From Sphingomonadales bacterium (GTDB lineage: Bacteria; Pseudomonadota; Alphaproteobacteria; Sphingomonadales; Sphingomonadaceae), in contig JAAURJ010000003.1 in assembly GCA_012032285.1 (NCBI GenBank), positions 1-64,000 on the forward strand: DNA of 64,000 bases, given 5' to 3'. A model generated the notes under the pieces. The model did no database searches, had not been told where the DNA came from, and was given only the letters and a program-made list of their open reading frames with translations. The translations under genes were made by a program, and so were the position numbers. Each line of letters opens with the position of its first letter. Within the stretch, counting starts at the first letter, position 1. Shown piece after piece: positions 38,228-46,133 of the stretch.

Positions 38228-40353
38228 ACGCTCCCGCTACTCGCTCGTCTGTAACGGCTTTGCCTGAAACGGTGTTCGCGGTTCCTGGAATACGTTGCGC
38301 CGGGTGCATTTCAAAGCTGGAGCATGGCTTATTGCAGTCTCCGGGTATCGTCGCCGCGCGGGTCAATTTCACTGCAAAGCGCGTTGCAATTAGTCATGTG
38401 CCCGAAACACGCATTCCAGACCTGCAGCGCGCCTTCGCTGCTCTGGGGTTTGAATCGCAGCCGCTCAGCGAAGAACTGACAAAAATGAACGACAACAGCA
38501 GCCACGAACTGTTAAAGGCAGTGGCCGTTGCCGGCTTTGCGATGATGAATATCATGCTGCTGTCGGTTTCGGTCTGGTCGGGCGCAGAGGGTGGAACGAA
38601 AGATCTTTTTCACTGGCTGTCTGCGCTAATCGCGTTGCCGACAGTAGCCTATTCGGGACGTCCGTTTTTCCGCTCGGCTTGGGGGGCGCTGAAGAACCGG
38701 CGCACCAATATGGATGTGCCGATTTCGATTGGCGTTGTGCTGGCAACCGCACTTTCGCTGTTTGAGACATTTGTGGGCGGAGCGCACGCCTATTTTGACG
38801 GCGCGGTGATGTTGCTGTTTTTCCTGCTTACCGGGCGCTGGCTCGACAGTGTCATGCGTGATCGTGCACGTGACGGAGTGACTGCGCTTTTGAAGCATAA
38901 GGCCGCAGGTGCACTCGTCCTTGCCGGGGATGGAAGCTCCAACTGGATCGACACCGATGCGCTAAAGATCGGCATGGTGATGCTCGTCGCAGCAGGGGAG
39001 CGGATGGCTGCCGATGGCGTTATCCTGAACGGGCGTACACATTTCGACCTCAGCCTGTTGACTGGAGAGTCGAACCCGGTGTTGGTTTCAGCCGGTGATA
39101 TGGTGCACGCCGGAACGCTGAATATCGACGCGCCGGTCGAAGTACGGATTACCGCCGCCGGCGCAGCAACGGTATTGGCGGACATTGCGCGGCTGATGGA
39201 GGATGCTGGTCAATCAAAATCCCGCTATATCCGGATCGCTGATCGTGCCGCGCGCTATTATGCGCCGGCAGTCCACACGCTTGCGTTGCTTAGCTTTGGC
39301 GGTTGGATGCTGGCGGGTGCGGGATGGCATCAATCCTTGCTGATCGCGGTTGCCGTGCTGATCATTACGTGTCCTTGCGCTTTGGGACTTGCTATTCCGG
39401 CTGCCCAGATTGTGAGCGCAGGTGCGCTAATGAAAAAAGGCATATTGGTGAAGGACGGTTCCGCGCTGGAGCGGCTGGCCGAGGTTGATCGTGCGCTGTT
39501 TGACAAGACAGGTACGCTGACTTTGGGGCGGCCAGAACTGGTTAACTTGGCTGTCTTGCCCATTGCCGACCGGCCGCTGGCACTCGCGCTTTCACGGGGT
39601 AGCCGACATCCTTTGAGCCAGGCGATCCGCCGCGCACTCGAAGCCGAGGGCGTCGTTGCCCCACAGTTGCACCATATTCAGGAAATTGCCGGTCAGGGGA
39701 TTGAGGCATTGCATCATTCAGAAAGGGTCTGTTTGCAACGCCCCGACATGGGGACCGCTGGTGCATCGCTTGCCGCACAATTTCGGCGCGGCGATACGCC
39801 GCCGATTATTCTGACTTTCGAAGATGGCCTTCGCCCTGATGCTTCTACAGTTTTGAAGGATCTGCAGACTGCAGGAATAGAAAGCAGCATCGTATCCGGC
39901 GACCGTACAGACGCGGTGAAGCCTGTTGCAGCCATGCTTGGCATAACCGCCCAAACTTGTATGCAGCCGCAGGACAAGCTTGATATGATTGCGCGGCTAA
40001 CCGCGGCAGGGCACAGAGTTTTGATGGTAGGCGACGGCCTGAATGATGGACCGGCGCTCGCCGCAGGCCATGCCTCGCTCGCACCCGCATCTGCTAGTGA
40101 TGCCGGGCAAAGTGCCGCAGACGCAGTGTTTCTCGGCGATGGTCTGGCACCGGTCGCGATAGCAATACGAGCAGCCAGAAAGACACAGGCGATTGTCCGG
40201 CAGAATTTTGCGCTCGCCATCGGCTATAATGTTATCGCCGTGCCTTTAGCCGTTATGGGGCTGGTCACCCCGCTTATCGCTGCGCTCGCTATGTCAGGCT
40301 CGTCGATCATCGTGGTCGCCAACGCTCTTCGCCTGAAAAGTGCGGCGCAATGA
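38224..40353 (+). CDS. ccoI: Copper-exporting P-type ATPase CcoI (FixI)
   Basis: 709 residues. An N-terminal metal-binding domain with CAGC (GIRCAGCISKLEHG, about 23-35) precedes eight membrane helices with the CPC metal site (TCPCALGLAIPAAQ). The actuator (LTGESNPV), phosphorylated aspartate (DKTGTLT) and hinge (VGDGLNDGPALA) are intact. It supplies copper from the cytoplasm to the cbb3 assembly line. Coupled to ccoH and ccoS by ATGA overlaps. Confidence 0.95.
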   Translation: MNAPATRSSVTALPETVFAVPGIRCAGCISKLEHGLLQSPGIVAARVNFTAKRVAISHVPETRIPDLQRAFAALGFESQPLSEELTKMNDNSSHELLKAVAVAGFAMMNIMLLSVSVWSGAEGGTKDLFHWLSALIALPTVAYSGRPFFRSAWGALKNRRTNMDVPISIGVVLATALSLFETFVGGAHAYFDGAVMLLFFLLTGRWLDSVMRDRARDGVTALLKHKAAGALVLAGDGSSNWIDTDALKIGMVMLVAAGERMAADGVILNGRTHFDLSLLTGESNPVLVSAGDMVHAGTLNIDAPVEVRITAAGAATVLADIARLMEDAGQSKSRYIRIADRAARYYAPAVHTLALLSFGGWMLAGAGWHQSLLIAVAVLIITCPCALGLAIPAAQIVSAGALMKKGILVKDGSALERLAEVDRALFDKTGTLTLGRPELVNLAVLPIADRPLALALSRGSRHPLSQAIRRALEAEGVVAPQLHHIQEIAGQGIEALHHSERVCLQRPDMGTAGASLAAQFRRGDTPPIILTFEDGLRPDASTVLKDLQTAGIESSIVSGDRTDAVKPVAAMLGITAQTCMQPQDKLDMIARLTAAGHRVLMVGDGLNDGPALAAGHASLAPASASDAGQSAADAVFLGDGLAPVAIAIRAARKTQAIVRQNFALAIGYNVIAVPLAVMGLVTPLIAALAMSGSSIIVVANALRLKSAAQ

Positions 40354-40505
40354 CAGGCATTGCCTTCCTCATTCCCGTCGCATTGGGGTTGGGTCTGATG
40401 GGCTTGGCCGCGTTTTTCTGGTCCTTGAAAAACGGGCAGTTTGACGATTTGGATGGTGCGGCGCTGCGCATCCTGATCGATGATGAAAACAAGTTCGATG
40501 ATTAG
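40350..40505 (+). CDS. ccoS: cbb3 oxidase assembly protein CcoS
   Basis: 51 residues: one membrane helix (FLIPVALGLGLMGLAAFFW) then SLKNGQFDDLDGAALRILID, the invariant CcoS end. Needed for inserting haem and copper in CcoN. The start overlaps ccoI by four bases. Confidence 0.93.
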   Translation: MTGIAFLIPVALGLGLMGLAAFFWSLKNGQFDDLDGAALRILIDDENKFDD

Positions 40506-40734
40506 GCCGCACAGCATAGCGGCGATATGCGCCATAATTGTCATCGCGCTGCCAACGCCGCCGGTACAAGGGCGCAGCCTGATGGTGCCAACATGTTTGG
40601 GCGGGCCTTCGGTGAAAATCGATCTACCGCCAGATCCTATTGAGCAACAACCACATGACTGTTGCCGCAAGGGCTGCCACGCTGCGAATGACAGGCGCAA
40701 AAAGTCCAATGACCTGCTTCCTGATTGTTGCTGA
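40480..40734 (+). CDS. Small secreted or membrane cysteine-rich protein, unknown
   Basis: 84 residues, overlapping the end of ccoS by 26 bp; an alternative ATG at 40498 gives 78. A hydrophobic N-terminal segment (IAAICAIIVIALPTPPVQG) could be a signal peptide. The rest has a clustered cysteine/histidine motif (CCRKGCH) near a basic stretch and a final CC. Similar short reading frames with a CC-x-KACH-like motif follow ccoS in other sphingomonads as I recall, which suggests a metal-related role for the oxidase, but no ribosome site is clear. Confidence 0.45.
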   Translation: MMKTSSMIRPHSIAAICAIIVIALPTPPVQGRSLMVPTCLGGPSVKIDLPPDPIEQQPHDCCRKGCHAANDRRKKSNDLLPDCC

Positions 40735-40819
40735 CGCGAACTTCCTCGATTGGGAAAGCGGGCATGATCCTGCCAAAGATCCGAAGTAACCGACCCGCAT
40801 TTCCGGCATTGGCGTTCAT
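40637..40819 (-). CDS. Possible small antisense gene with strong ribosome site
   Basis: 60 residues starting MNANAGNAGRLLRIFG. AAGGAGG stands 5 bases before the ATG, one of the best ribosome sites in the window. The sequence resembles nothing I can name; its C-terminal half is antisense to the cysteine-rich frame and has CACHSQRGSPCGNSH. An FNR-like box is 94 bp upstream on this strand. It could be a real FNR-driven small protein or chance. Confidence 0.3.
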   Translation of the reverse strand: MNANAGNAGRLLRIFGRIMPAFPIEEVRVSNNQEAGHWTFCACHSQRGSPCGNSHVVVAQ

Positions 40820-40906
40820 AACTGCCTCCTTCTGCCAACCGAAATATTGATATGGGGCGATGGCATGATTCAAAACAGATTTTTTTGACTTCAGGCAAAG
40901 ACTTGT

Positions 40907-40920
40907 TTGATCGAGGTCAA
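40907..40920 (+). promoter_or_regulatory. FNR-like box before hemN
   Basis: TTGAT-CGAG-GTCAA, one mismatch from the FNR consensus. It ends exactly at the A of the first possible hemN ATG (40920), and its GAGG could also serve as that start's ribosome site. It could drive hemN (with the later start at 40956), the minus-strand small frame, or both. Confidence 0.6.
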
Positions 40921-42271
40921 TGTCTTCCTATCAGATTAGCGTACCGCCTAAGCTTATGTGGCCTTATCATCCGGACCTGTTGGCGCAGAACGTGCCTCGC
41001 TATACAAGCTATCCTCCCGCCACTGCCTTTACTTCCGATGTTGCGGCTGCCGCACAAATAGCAGCATTTGATACTGTTTCTGCCGGCACCCCGATTTCGC
41101 TTTACGTCCATATACCCTATTGCCAGTCGATCTGTTGGTATTGCGGTTGTAACACGGGGTTTGCGGGAAAAGCGCAGCGGCTTCGCGCTTATCTCGACGC
41201 ACTCGAAGCTGAAATTGCGCTTGTTGCTAAATTACTGGGCGGGCGGGGAAAGGTGGCAAAAATAGCCTTTGGCGGTGGCAGCCCCAACGCAATCGAACCT
41301 GTCGCTTTTGTTCGATTGGTCGACCGGTTGATGACCGTTTTTGCAGGAGGCGACACGGAAATTTCAGTTGAAATTGACCCTCGCGCTTTTACCTTGGAAT
41401 GGGCGATGACATTGTCGATCGCCCGCGTATCACGTGTCAGCTTTGGTGTGCAAAGCTTCGATGCTGGAATTCAGGCAGCTATTGGCCGAATTCAGCCGGT
41501 CGAGATGATCGAGACCTGTGTGGCAGCGCTAAGAGCGCGTGGCATCTGCTCAATCAATTTTGATCTGATGTTTGGCCTGCCAATGCAGACGGTGGAAAAG
41601 CTTGACCAGACATTGGAGCATGTTCTGCATATGCAGCCAGAACGGATTGCGCTTTCGGATATGCGCATTTACCCGAAATGTTCGCGCGTCAAAGGCGGAT
41701 CGATTCAACGTCATTGCCCGATGCGCACCAGCGTTTCGAGCTTGCCGCGCACGGTTTTGAACGGTTGGTCACCGCCGGATATCAACCCATAGGCTTTGAC
41801 CATTTTGCCAAGCCTGATGACAGCCTAGCGATCGCCCATAAAAAGGGAGAGCTACACCGCAATTTTCAAGGCTTTACCGATGATAGCAGCGAAGTGATTA
41901 TTGGCATCGGTGCAAGCGCAATAAGCATCTTCCCCGACCGGATCATCCAAAATGAAAAAAAGGCGGGCGCGTATCGAGCTTTGTGTGCCAGCGGACATCT
42001 GGCGGGGACTCGCGGAACTATGCGTGCATCCGATGATCGCGCTCGCGCAAAGATCATCGAAGGGATATTGTGTCACGGAGAAGTAGACTGCGGAGAAATG
42101 ACGGCCTTGGCCCAAGTCCGTTCAAGGCTTGAACCGCTTACCAGCCTGGGCCTCGTCCAAATTGACGGGGATCGGCTAACGATGGCCCCAAACGCGCTTC
42201 CCTATGCGCGCCATGTCGCTTCAGCCTTTGATGCGCGGTTTGATCCCGGACTGTCAAAACAAAGAGAATAG
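40920..42271 (+). CDS. hemN: Oxygen-independent coproporphyrinogen III dehydrogenase, one frameshift
   Basis: About 450 residues if restored. Radical SAM enzyme that makes protoporphyrinogen IX without oxygen, supplying haem for the neighbouring cbb3 oxidase. The cluster motif IPYCQSICWYCGC is intact, as are VPRYTSYPPATAF, AFGGGSPNAIE, SFGVQSFD and the HemN-specific C-terminal domain. A T is missing in a T-run near 41650 (expected ALFGYAHLPEMFARQRRID), so the frames 40920-41792 and 41678-42271 must be joined. The start may be 40920 (GAGG overlaps the FNR box) or 40956 (MWPYHPDLL, the usual family start). Confidence 0.92.
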
Positions 42272-42384
42272 GCTCCACTATGGAACGCTTTGGCCAGCCA
42301 TTGCCGCAAGCTTTCTGCAGTATAGGCCTTATCGGCAAGCAAGCGTTTGGTTGGCCGTGCAGCCTCCAGAAGCGGGATCGCCAT
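42270..42384 (-). pseudogene. Fragment of an IS5-type transposase
   Basis: About 38 residues: EAARPTKRLLADKAYTAESLRQWLAKA matches the region around the second catalytic aspartate of IS5-type transposases (LLADKGYDA). Both ends are missing. It overlaps the hemN end and suggests that the boundary between hemN and the toxin gene was made by IS activity. Confidence 0.65.
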
Positions 42385-42503
42385 TGTGATGATAAAATAT
42401 ATGGGTCCCCATCCTAAGCTCAGGACACTAAACGATTCGTTGATGTTCAGGCATAAAAAACAAGCATATTTAGAGTGCGAATTTCAAAAAAGGCGATTCG
42501 TAC

Positions 42504-44027
42504 ATGGCAAATGGCATCTCTCCAACAGGCGCAGCGCAACCCATAGCGACCCTAGAGCAATTGCCGGCAGACCCAGTGGCAATTGCCAAGCAGTTAATTG
42601 CCGATAACCGCTCTGCGCGCAGCGGGATAAATTATGGTGAGTTACTGCGCGATATTGACCAGCAGATTTCTAATAACCCCGCCTTAGGCGCTGAGGTAGA
42701 AGCAGCCATCAAATTAGAGCTTGGCCCTGCGGGAACCACAAAGCTGATGACCGCATCGTACAATTTGGGGACTGGCGACAAGGCGCTGCGTATCTCTCGC
42801 GATGCGCCTACTATAACGGAATATTTTAACGGCACTGCGCATATTAAACTCGGCAAAGCGGCGACCGGAAGATATATTTACACCGCTGCCGACGACAAAG
42901 CGCATTATGCTAGGCTTGATAAGATGTTCGGCGATGGCAATGCCAAAACCTTTGACGGCCCCGCCATTCAAACCGGCATAAATGATATGCTGAAACGAGG
43001 GTTTCGGCTGGATCAGCAGGCGGAATACAAGGCCGTCCTGGCGGCTGAGGCAAAGGCGGCGGCAGAAGCTGCTGAAGGCAGCGGCATCAATGCGACGATG
43101 GTGACAGACCTACTCCAAATGACACTCGATTTGGCGGGCATTGTCGATCCGACCGGAATTGCCGATGGATCGAACGCGGTCATCTCGTTGGGCCGCGGCA
43201 TCAGCAATGCCTTTTCGGGCGAATGGAAAGCTGCTGGCGGCAACCTTGTTGACGGCCTTATTTCAGCTGCGGGAATCGTGCCCTATCTTGGCGATGTCGC
43301 AAAAGCGGGTAAGATTGGCAATTGGGCCAAGACGGTAGCGAACGCGATCGAGCTGGCGGCAAAGAACCCCGCCATGGCGAAAAAGCTGGAGCCAGTGCTG
43401 CGTGAAATCAGCGACCTGGTGAATAAAATCCCGCAGGGCATGATCGATGCACTCCCCGCCGATGCCAAGGCCGCACTGACCAAGATGAAGGGCCAGCTGG
43501 ATGAGATGTTTGGCGCAGCGGCGAAGAAGGTTGATGATGTTCTGTTGTCGCGGGCAAGGAAGATATTAGGGGATTTGCCGCTCAACACCGGCTCGCTGGA
43601 TGAGCTTTACAAAGCGGGCAAACTCAGCATGGATGAGGCACGAGTGCTTGCGAAAGATGCGGGCTGGAAAAGCACCGATGGCAAGTGGATTTATCCGCCA
43701 AATAATGGCTTTGAAGGTGCCATCACGCAAGCCGCTTTAAAGCCGCCATCCAAGATTGATCGCTATGGTGGATGGGTAGACCAAAAAGGCAAATTTAATG
43801 ATACTGGAAACTTTTTCTCTCCGGCAGGCAGCAGCTATGGCTCACGAGCTTTGCCTCCTGGAACAGACACGAGACCATTCACAAAATATGAAGTGGTAAA
43901 ACCGTTTGACGTTTCAAGTGGTAGAGCTACATCTTGGTTTGGTGAATCAGGCGGTGGTATGCAGCATATGAGTACCATTGAAACAGACATTTTAATAAAG
44001 CGTGGGTTTATTAGAAAGATTGATTGA
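42504..44027 (+). CDS. Polymorphic toxin with C-terminal TNT (NAD+ glycohydrolase) domain
   Basis: 507 residues, no signal peptide. Residues about 200-290 form the hydrophobic pre-toxin region found in polymorphic toxins (LQMTLDLAGIVDPTGIADG, LISAAGIVPYLGDVAKAGK). The end (about 395-507) matches the tuberculosis necrotising toxin fold: WIYPPNNGFEGAITQAALKP, IDRYGGWVD, FFSPAGSSYGSRALPPGT, KYEVVKPFDVSSGRATSWF and GGGMQHMS. R448, Y462 and Q487 correspond to residues important for NAD+ cleavage in the family. No PAAR, VgrG, Rhs or WXG-type head is seen, so the export route is unknown. Base composition turns AT-rich near the 3' end, as in swapped toxin cassettes. An immunity candidate follows. Confidence 0.85.
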   Translation: MANGISPTGAAQPIATLEQLPADPVAIAKQLIADNRSARSGINYGELLRDIDQQISNNPALGAEVEAAIKLELGPAGTTKLMTASYNLGTGDKALRISRDAPTITEYFNGTAHIKLGKAATGRYIYTAADDKAHYARLDKMFGDGNAKTFDGPAIQTGINDMLKRGFRLDQQAEYKAVLAAEAKAAAEAAEGSGINATMVTDLLQMTLDLAGIVDPTGIADGSNAVISLGRGISNAFSGEWKAAGGNLVDGLISAAGIVPYLGDVAKAGKIGNWAKTVANAIELAAKNPAMAKKLEPVLREISDLVNKIPQGMIDALPADAKAALTKMKGQLDEMFGAAAKKVDDVLLSRARKILGDLPLNTGSLDELYKAGKLSMDEARVLAKDAGWKSTDGKWIYPPNNGFEGAITQAALKPPSKIDRYGGWVDQKGKFNDTGNFFSPAGSSYGSRALPPGTDTRPFTKYEVVKPFDVSSGRATSWFGESGGGMQHMSTIETDILIKRGFIRKID

Positions 44028-44034
44028 AATCGTC

Positions 44035-44319
44035 ATGCCAAGCACAAAATCTATATATAGTTTAATAGATAAAAAGTTTAGAGAATTGGGACTTGACCCA
44101 AATCACTATACAATCGGTGATGAATACAAAGATGATAGCTACTCCATTCGTGAAGAAAATGGAATATGGATTGTTGGCTCTAATGATCGCGGTAAGACCC
44201 GAGATTTTGCACGTTTTGATTACGATATAGATGCGGCTGAATTTTTAATTCTAAAGTTAGGGAGTGCAAAAATTATATTCCCAGAAATCGATTGGACCGA
44301 ATACGCATCTTTGCCATAA
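44035..44319 (+). CDS. Putative immunity protein for the TNT toxin
   Basis: 94 residues from the ATG at 44035, seven bases after the toxin stop (a GTG at 44002 inside the toxin is less likely). Acidic, no signal peptide, with alternating strand-like segments (SYSIREENGIWIVGSNDRG, FARFDYDIDAAEFLILKL). I cannot name the family. Position, size, acidity and AT-rich DNA all fit a cytoplasmic immunity protein that blocks the NADase. Confidence 0.68.
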   Translation: MPSTKSIYSLIDKKFRELGLDPNHYTIGDEYKDDSYSIREENGIWIVGSNDRGKTRDFARFDYDIDAAEFLILKLGSAKIIFPEIDWTEYASLP

Positions 44320-44341
44320 AAGCGTGTCAATACACAGTGCA

Positions 44342-44446
44342 GCCTTATTTCAGCTGCGGGAATCGTGCCCTATCTGGGCGATGTCGCAAAAGCGGGTAAG
44401 ATTGGCAATTGGGCCAAGACGACCGCGAACGCGATAGAGCTGGCGG
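44342..44446 (+). repeat. Second copy of the pre-toxin coding segment, fused to a tRNA fragment
   Basis: These 105 bases repeat 43255-43359 with about five differences, the stretch that encodes ISAAGIVPYLGDVAKAGK and NAIELA. The similarity stops at GAGCTGGCGG, exactly where the tRNA-Leu copy starts (TGGCGG is shared by both). It is a relic of another toxin gene or cassette. Confidence 0.85.
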
Positions 44447-44522
44447 AATTGGTAGACGCACCAGCTTCAGGTGCTGGCGCTCGCAAGGGCGTGGAGGTTC
44501 GAGTCCCTTCTGGGCACCATTT
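44441..44522 (+). repeat. tRNA-Leu copy lacking its 5' end (attR-type site)
   Basis: Matches 17028-17110 almost base for base from TGGCGGAATTGGTAG to GGCACCATT, except for one base lost and one altered at the T-stem (GAGTCCCTTC against GAGTCCTCTTC). The 5' acceptor strand is replaced by unrelated sequence, so it cannot fold as a working tRNA. It marks the far boundary of the island. Confidence 0.88.
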
Positions 44523-44560
44523 TCCTTGAAAGATAAACGATCTGGCGGCAGGAGTGCTGG

Positions 44561-45295
44561 ATGAGTTTATTATCCGGTCTTAAAAAAGCAAAAACCGAGG
44601 AAGACGTTAAAGACGCCTATATTGCGGCGCTCGGCCTGAAATCCTATTTCAAGGGGCTGGTCGATATCCAGACCGAGGAAATCTGGTTCGAGGCAAAGGA
44701 CGCGCCGACACCGCCGATTATCATGTTCGGGCAATTGCTGGTCTATGTCCGTGCGGCGCACAAACGCGGGGAGGCAATCCCGGCGTTTCTGGCGGTGATC
44801 GACCGGGAAAAGGCGGCGATCATGCCGACGGAAAAGGCGCTCCCCTTGCTAGACGATAAAGCCATCGTCTGGCCCAAAAAAGGGTCGGGCGCGGGCAAGG
44901 AGTTTGCCGCCCAAATCGCCCCTTATGTGCAAACGCATATCGTCGAATATGAAATCGAACATGACGAGGCGGCATTTATAAAGGCGGTGAAGGATGCGAT
45001 CAAGGAACGCCGCATCATCCGCACGCCGATTACGCCCGATAATTTGCGTCAGGTGTTTGACCGCTGGGTCGATATGGTTGGGTCCGAATTGGGGGTCAGG
45101 AACGAGGCGGATTATGCCGTGCTGTTTTTTGCCGACATCATGCATGATGGCCAGAACGAGGCGATGACAAACCTGCCTGCGCGGTTGTTTCGATATTATT
45201 TCAACTTATATCAATATAACGAATTTCTTAAAGAGCCATTGCACAAAAAAATGGCCGCCACAGTTATCCACAGCGGCCATATTCTTGATATTTAG
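44561..45295 (+). pseudogene. N-terminal fragment of an Eco57I-type DNA methyltransferase
   Basis: Starts at ATG 44561 with GGAG upstream, only 38 bp beyond the tRNA copy. The first 208 residues (KTEEDVKDAYIAALGLKSYF, VDIQTEEIWFEAKDA, RQVFDRWVDMVGSELGV, ADYAVLFFADIMHDG, LPARL) look like the start of large Eco57I-type methyltransferases. After LPARL (about 45184) the reading continues into unrelated AT-rich sequence and stops at 45295. The catalytic and target domains are missing. The matching C-terminal tail lies at 20062-20259. Confidence 0.65.
45251..45280. other. Hairpin with a DnaA box in the loop
   Basis: ATGGCCGC pairs with GCGGCCAT; the loop contains TTATCCACA, the exact DnaA box. It may simply be a terminator of the truncated frame. 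Whether DnaA binds is not known. Confidence 0.45.
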
Positions 45296-45303
45296 TGACG
45301 TTT

Positions 45304-45429
45304 TTAGGCGTCAACAATGATGCGAAACGCCTGCAAACCATACTGGCTTGCGTAGACACGGCGCCCATTACGGGTGATCCACTTGACGAAGATTTCCTTC
45401 TTGCCAAGCGGAATTGGGGTAGCTGTCAT
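45304..45429 (-). CDS. Small basic protein of 41 residues
   Basis: Begins MTATPIPLGKKEIFVKWIT and ends FRIIVDA, with GGAGGATAGCC directly before the ATG, a strong ribosome site. Predicted beta-strands (EIFVKWIT, GRRVYASQYG). I do not recognise the family, but codon use and ribosome site argue for a real gene. It lies in the direction of the ImmA/XRE operon, about 130 bp downstream of it. Confidence 0.6.
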   Translation of the reverse strand: MTATPIPLGKKEIFVKWITRNGRRVYASQYGLQAFRIIVDA

Positions 45430-45557
45430 GGCTATCCTCCATGCTTGGTGCCCCGATGATCTTTACGTCCCGACTCACGTGTGCTAACGCACTACTGCTA
45501 CGTCATGTGTTGGGATCGCGCACCTATTCAGGGGACACGGTTCTGAACAGGACAAAT

Positions 45558-46133
45558 TCAAGGGGTGCGGGCCATTGGTCTGTGCCCCTTTCTTATTAGC
45601 AAGTCCGGCAATCGCATGTTGAGATTTTCCGCTCTTATGCTGGCTGCCTGCTTGCTAACTCCGAACTTACTTGCGATTTCCTCAACCGACCTACAAAGCT
45701 TAACACCTTCTTCGGGCATTAAAAATGCGGCAGCGAAAACGTCTGCTTGCCATTCTGGATTAAGGTAAGCCTTGTTTTGTGGCCCCCTAGCAAGCGCCAC
45801 GGTACGCCCAGTATGCAAAAATAAGTGGCCCACTTCGTGGGCCAAAGTAAAAGCGTAGCGCGACACGCCCTTAAGCGCGTCCTCATAGCAAGATTGGCTT
45901 ATCCGGATGAGCTGTTTGGTCATTGAGGTTGTTGCTTCGGCGTCCCCTAACTCTCCATCAGCGACTATTTCATATTCAAAATCTGGCAGGAAGGTTGGTA
46001 GGCCCAACTCTACTAAGTAGAGCATATCTACCGCCTGCGTATCTTGCACTCCAAATGCTCTGCGAAGGCTAAGGGCGATACTCTCTATGCTCTTCCGGCT
46101 ACGTGGACTGACAACAATTGGATGCCTAGACAT
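45558..46133 (-). CDS. ImmA/IrrE family metallopeptidase
   Basis: 191 residues from the ATG at 46133, which overlaps the regulator gene's end by eight bases. The zinc motif HEVGH is at 99-103 (FTLAHEVGHLFLHTG), with WQADVFAAAFLMPEE, the family's third ligand region, about 30 residues later. Such proteases cleave the XRE repressor encoded next to them, as in ImmA/ImmR and IrrE/DdrO pairs. A HTH-like tail (VEEIASKFGVSKQAASIRAENL) is present. Confidence 0.9.
   Translation of the reverse strand: MSRHPIVVSPRSRKSIESIALSLRRAFGVQDTQAVDMLYLVELGLPTFLPDFEYEIVADGELGDAEATTSMTKQLIRISQSCYEDALKGVSRYAFTLAHEVGHLFLHTGRTVALARGPQNKAYLNPEWQADVFAAAFLMPEEGVKLCRSVEEIASKFGVSKQAASIRAENLNMRLPDLLIRKGHRPMARTP

Noticed and set aside
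44441-44522. A second functional tRNA-Leu gene
   Set aside because: The 5' acceptor strand is replaced by toxin-like sequence and a base is missing in the T-arm, so it cannot fold.
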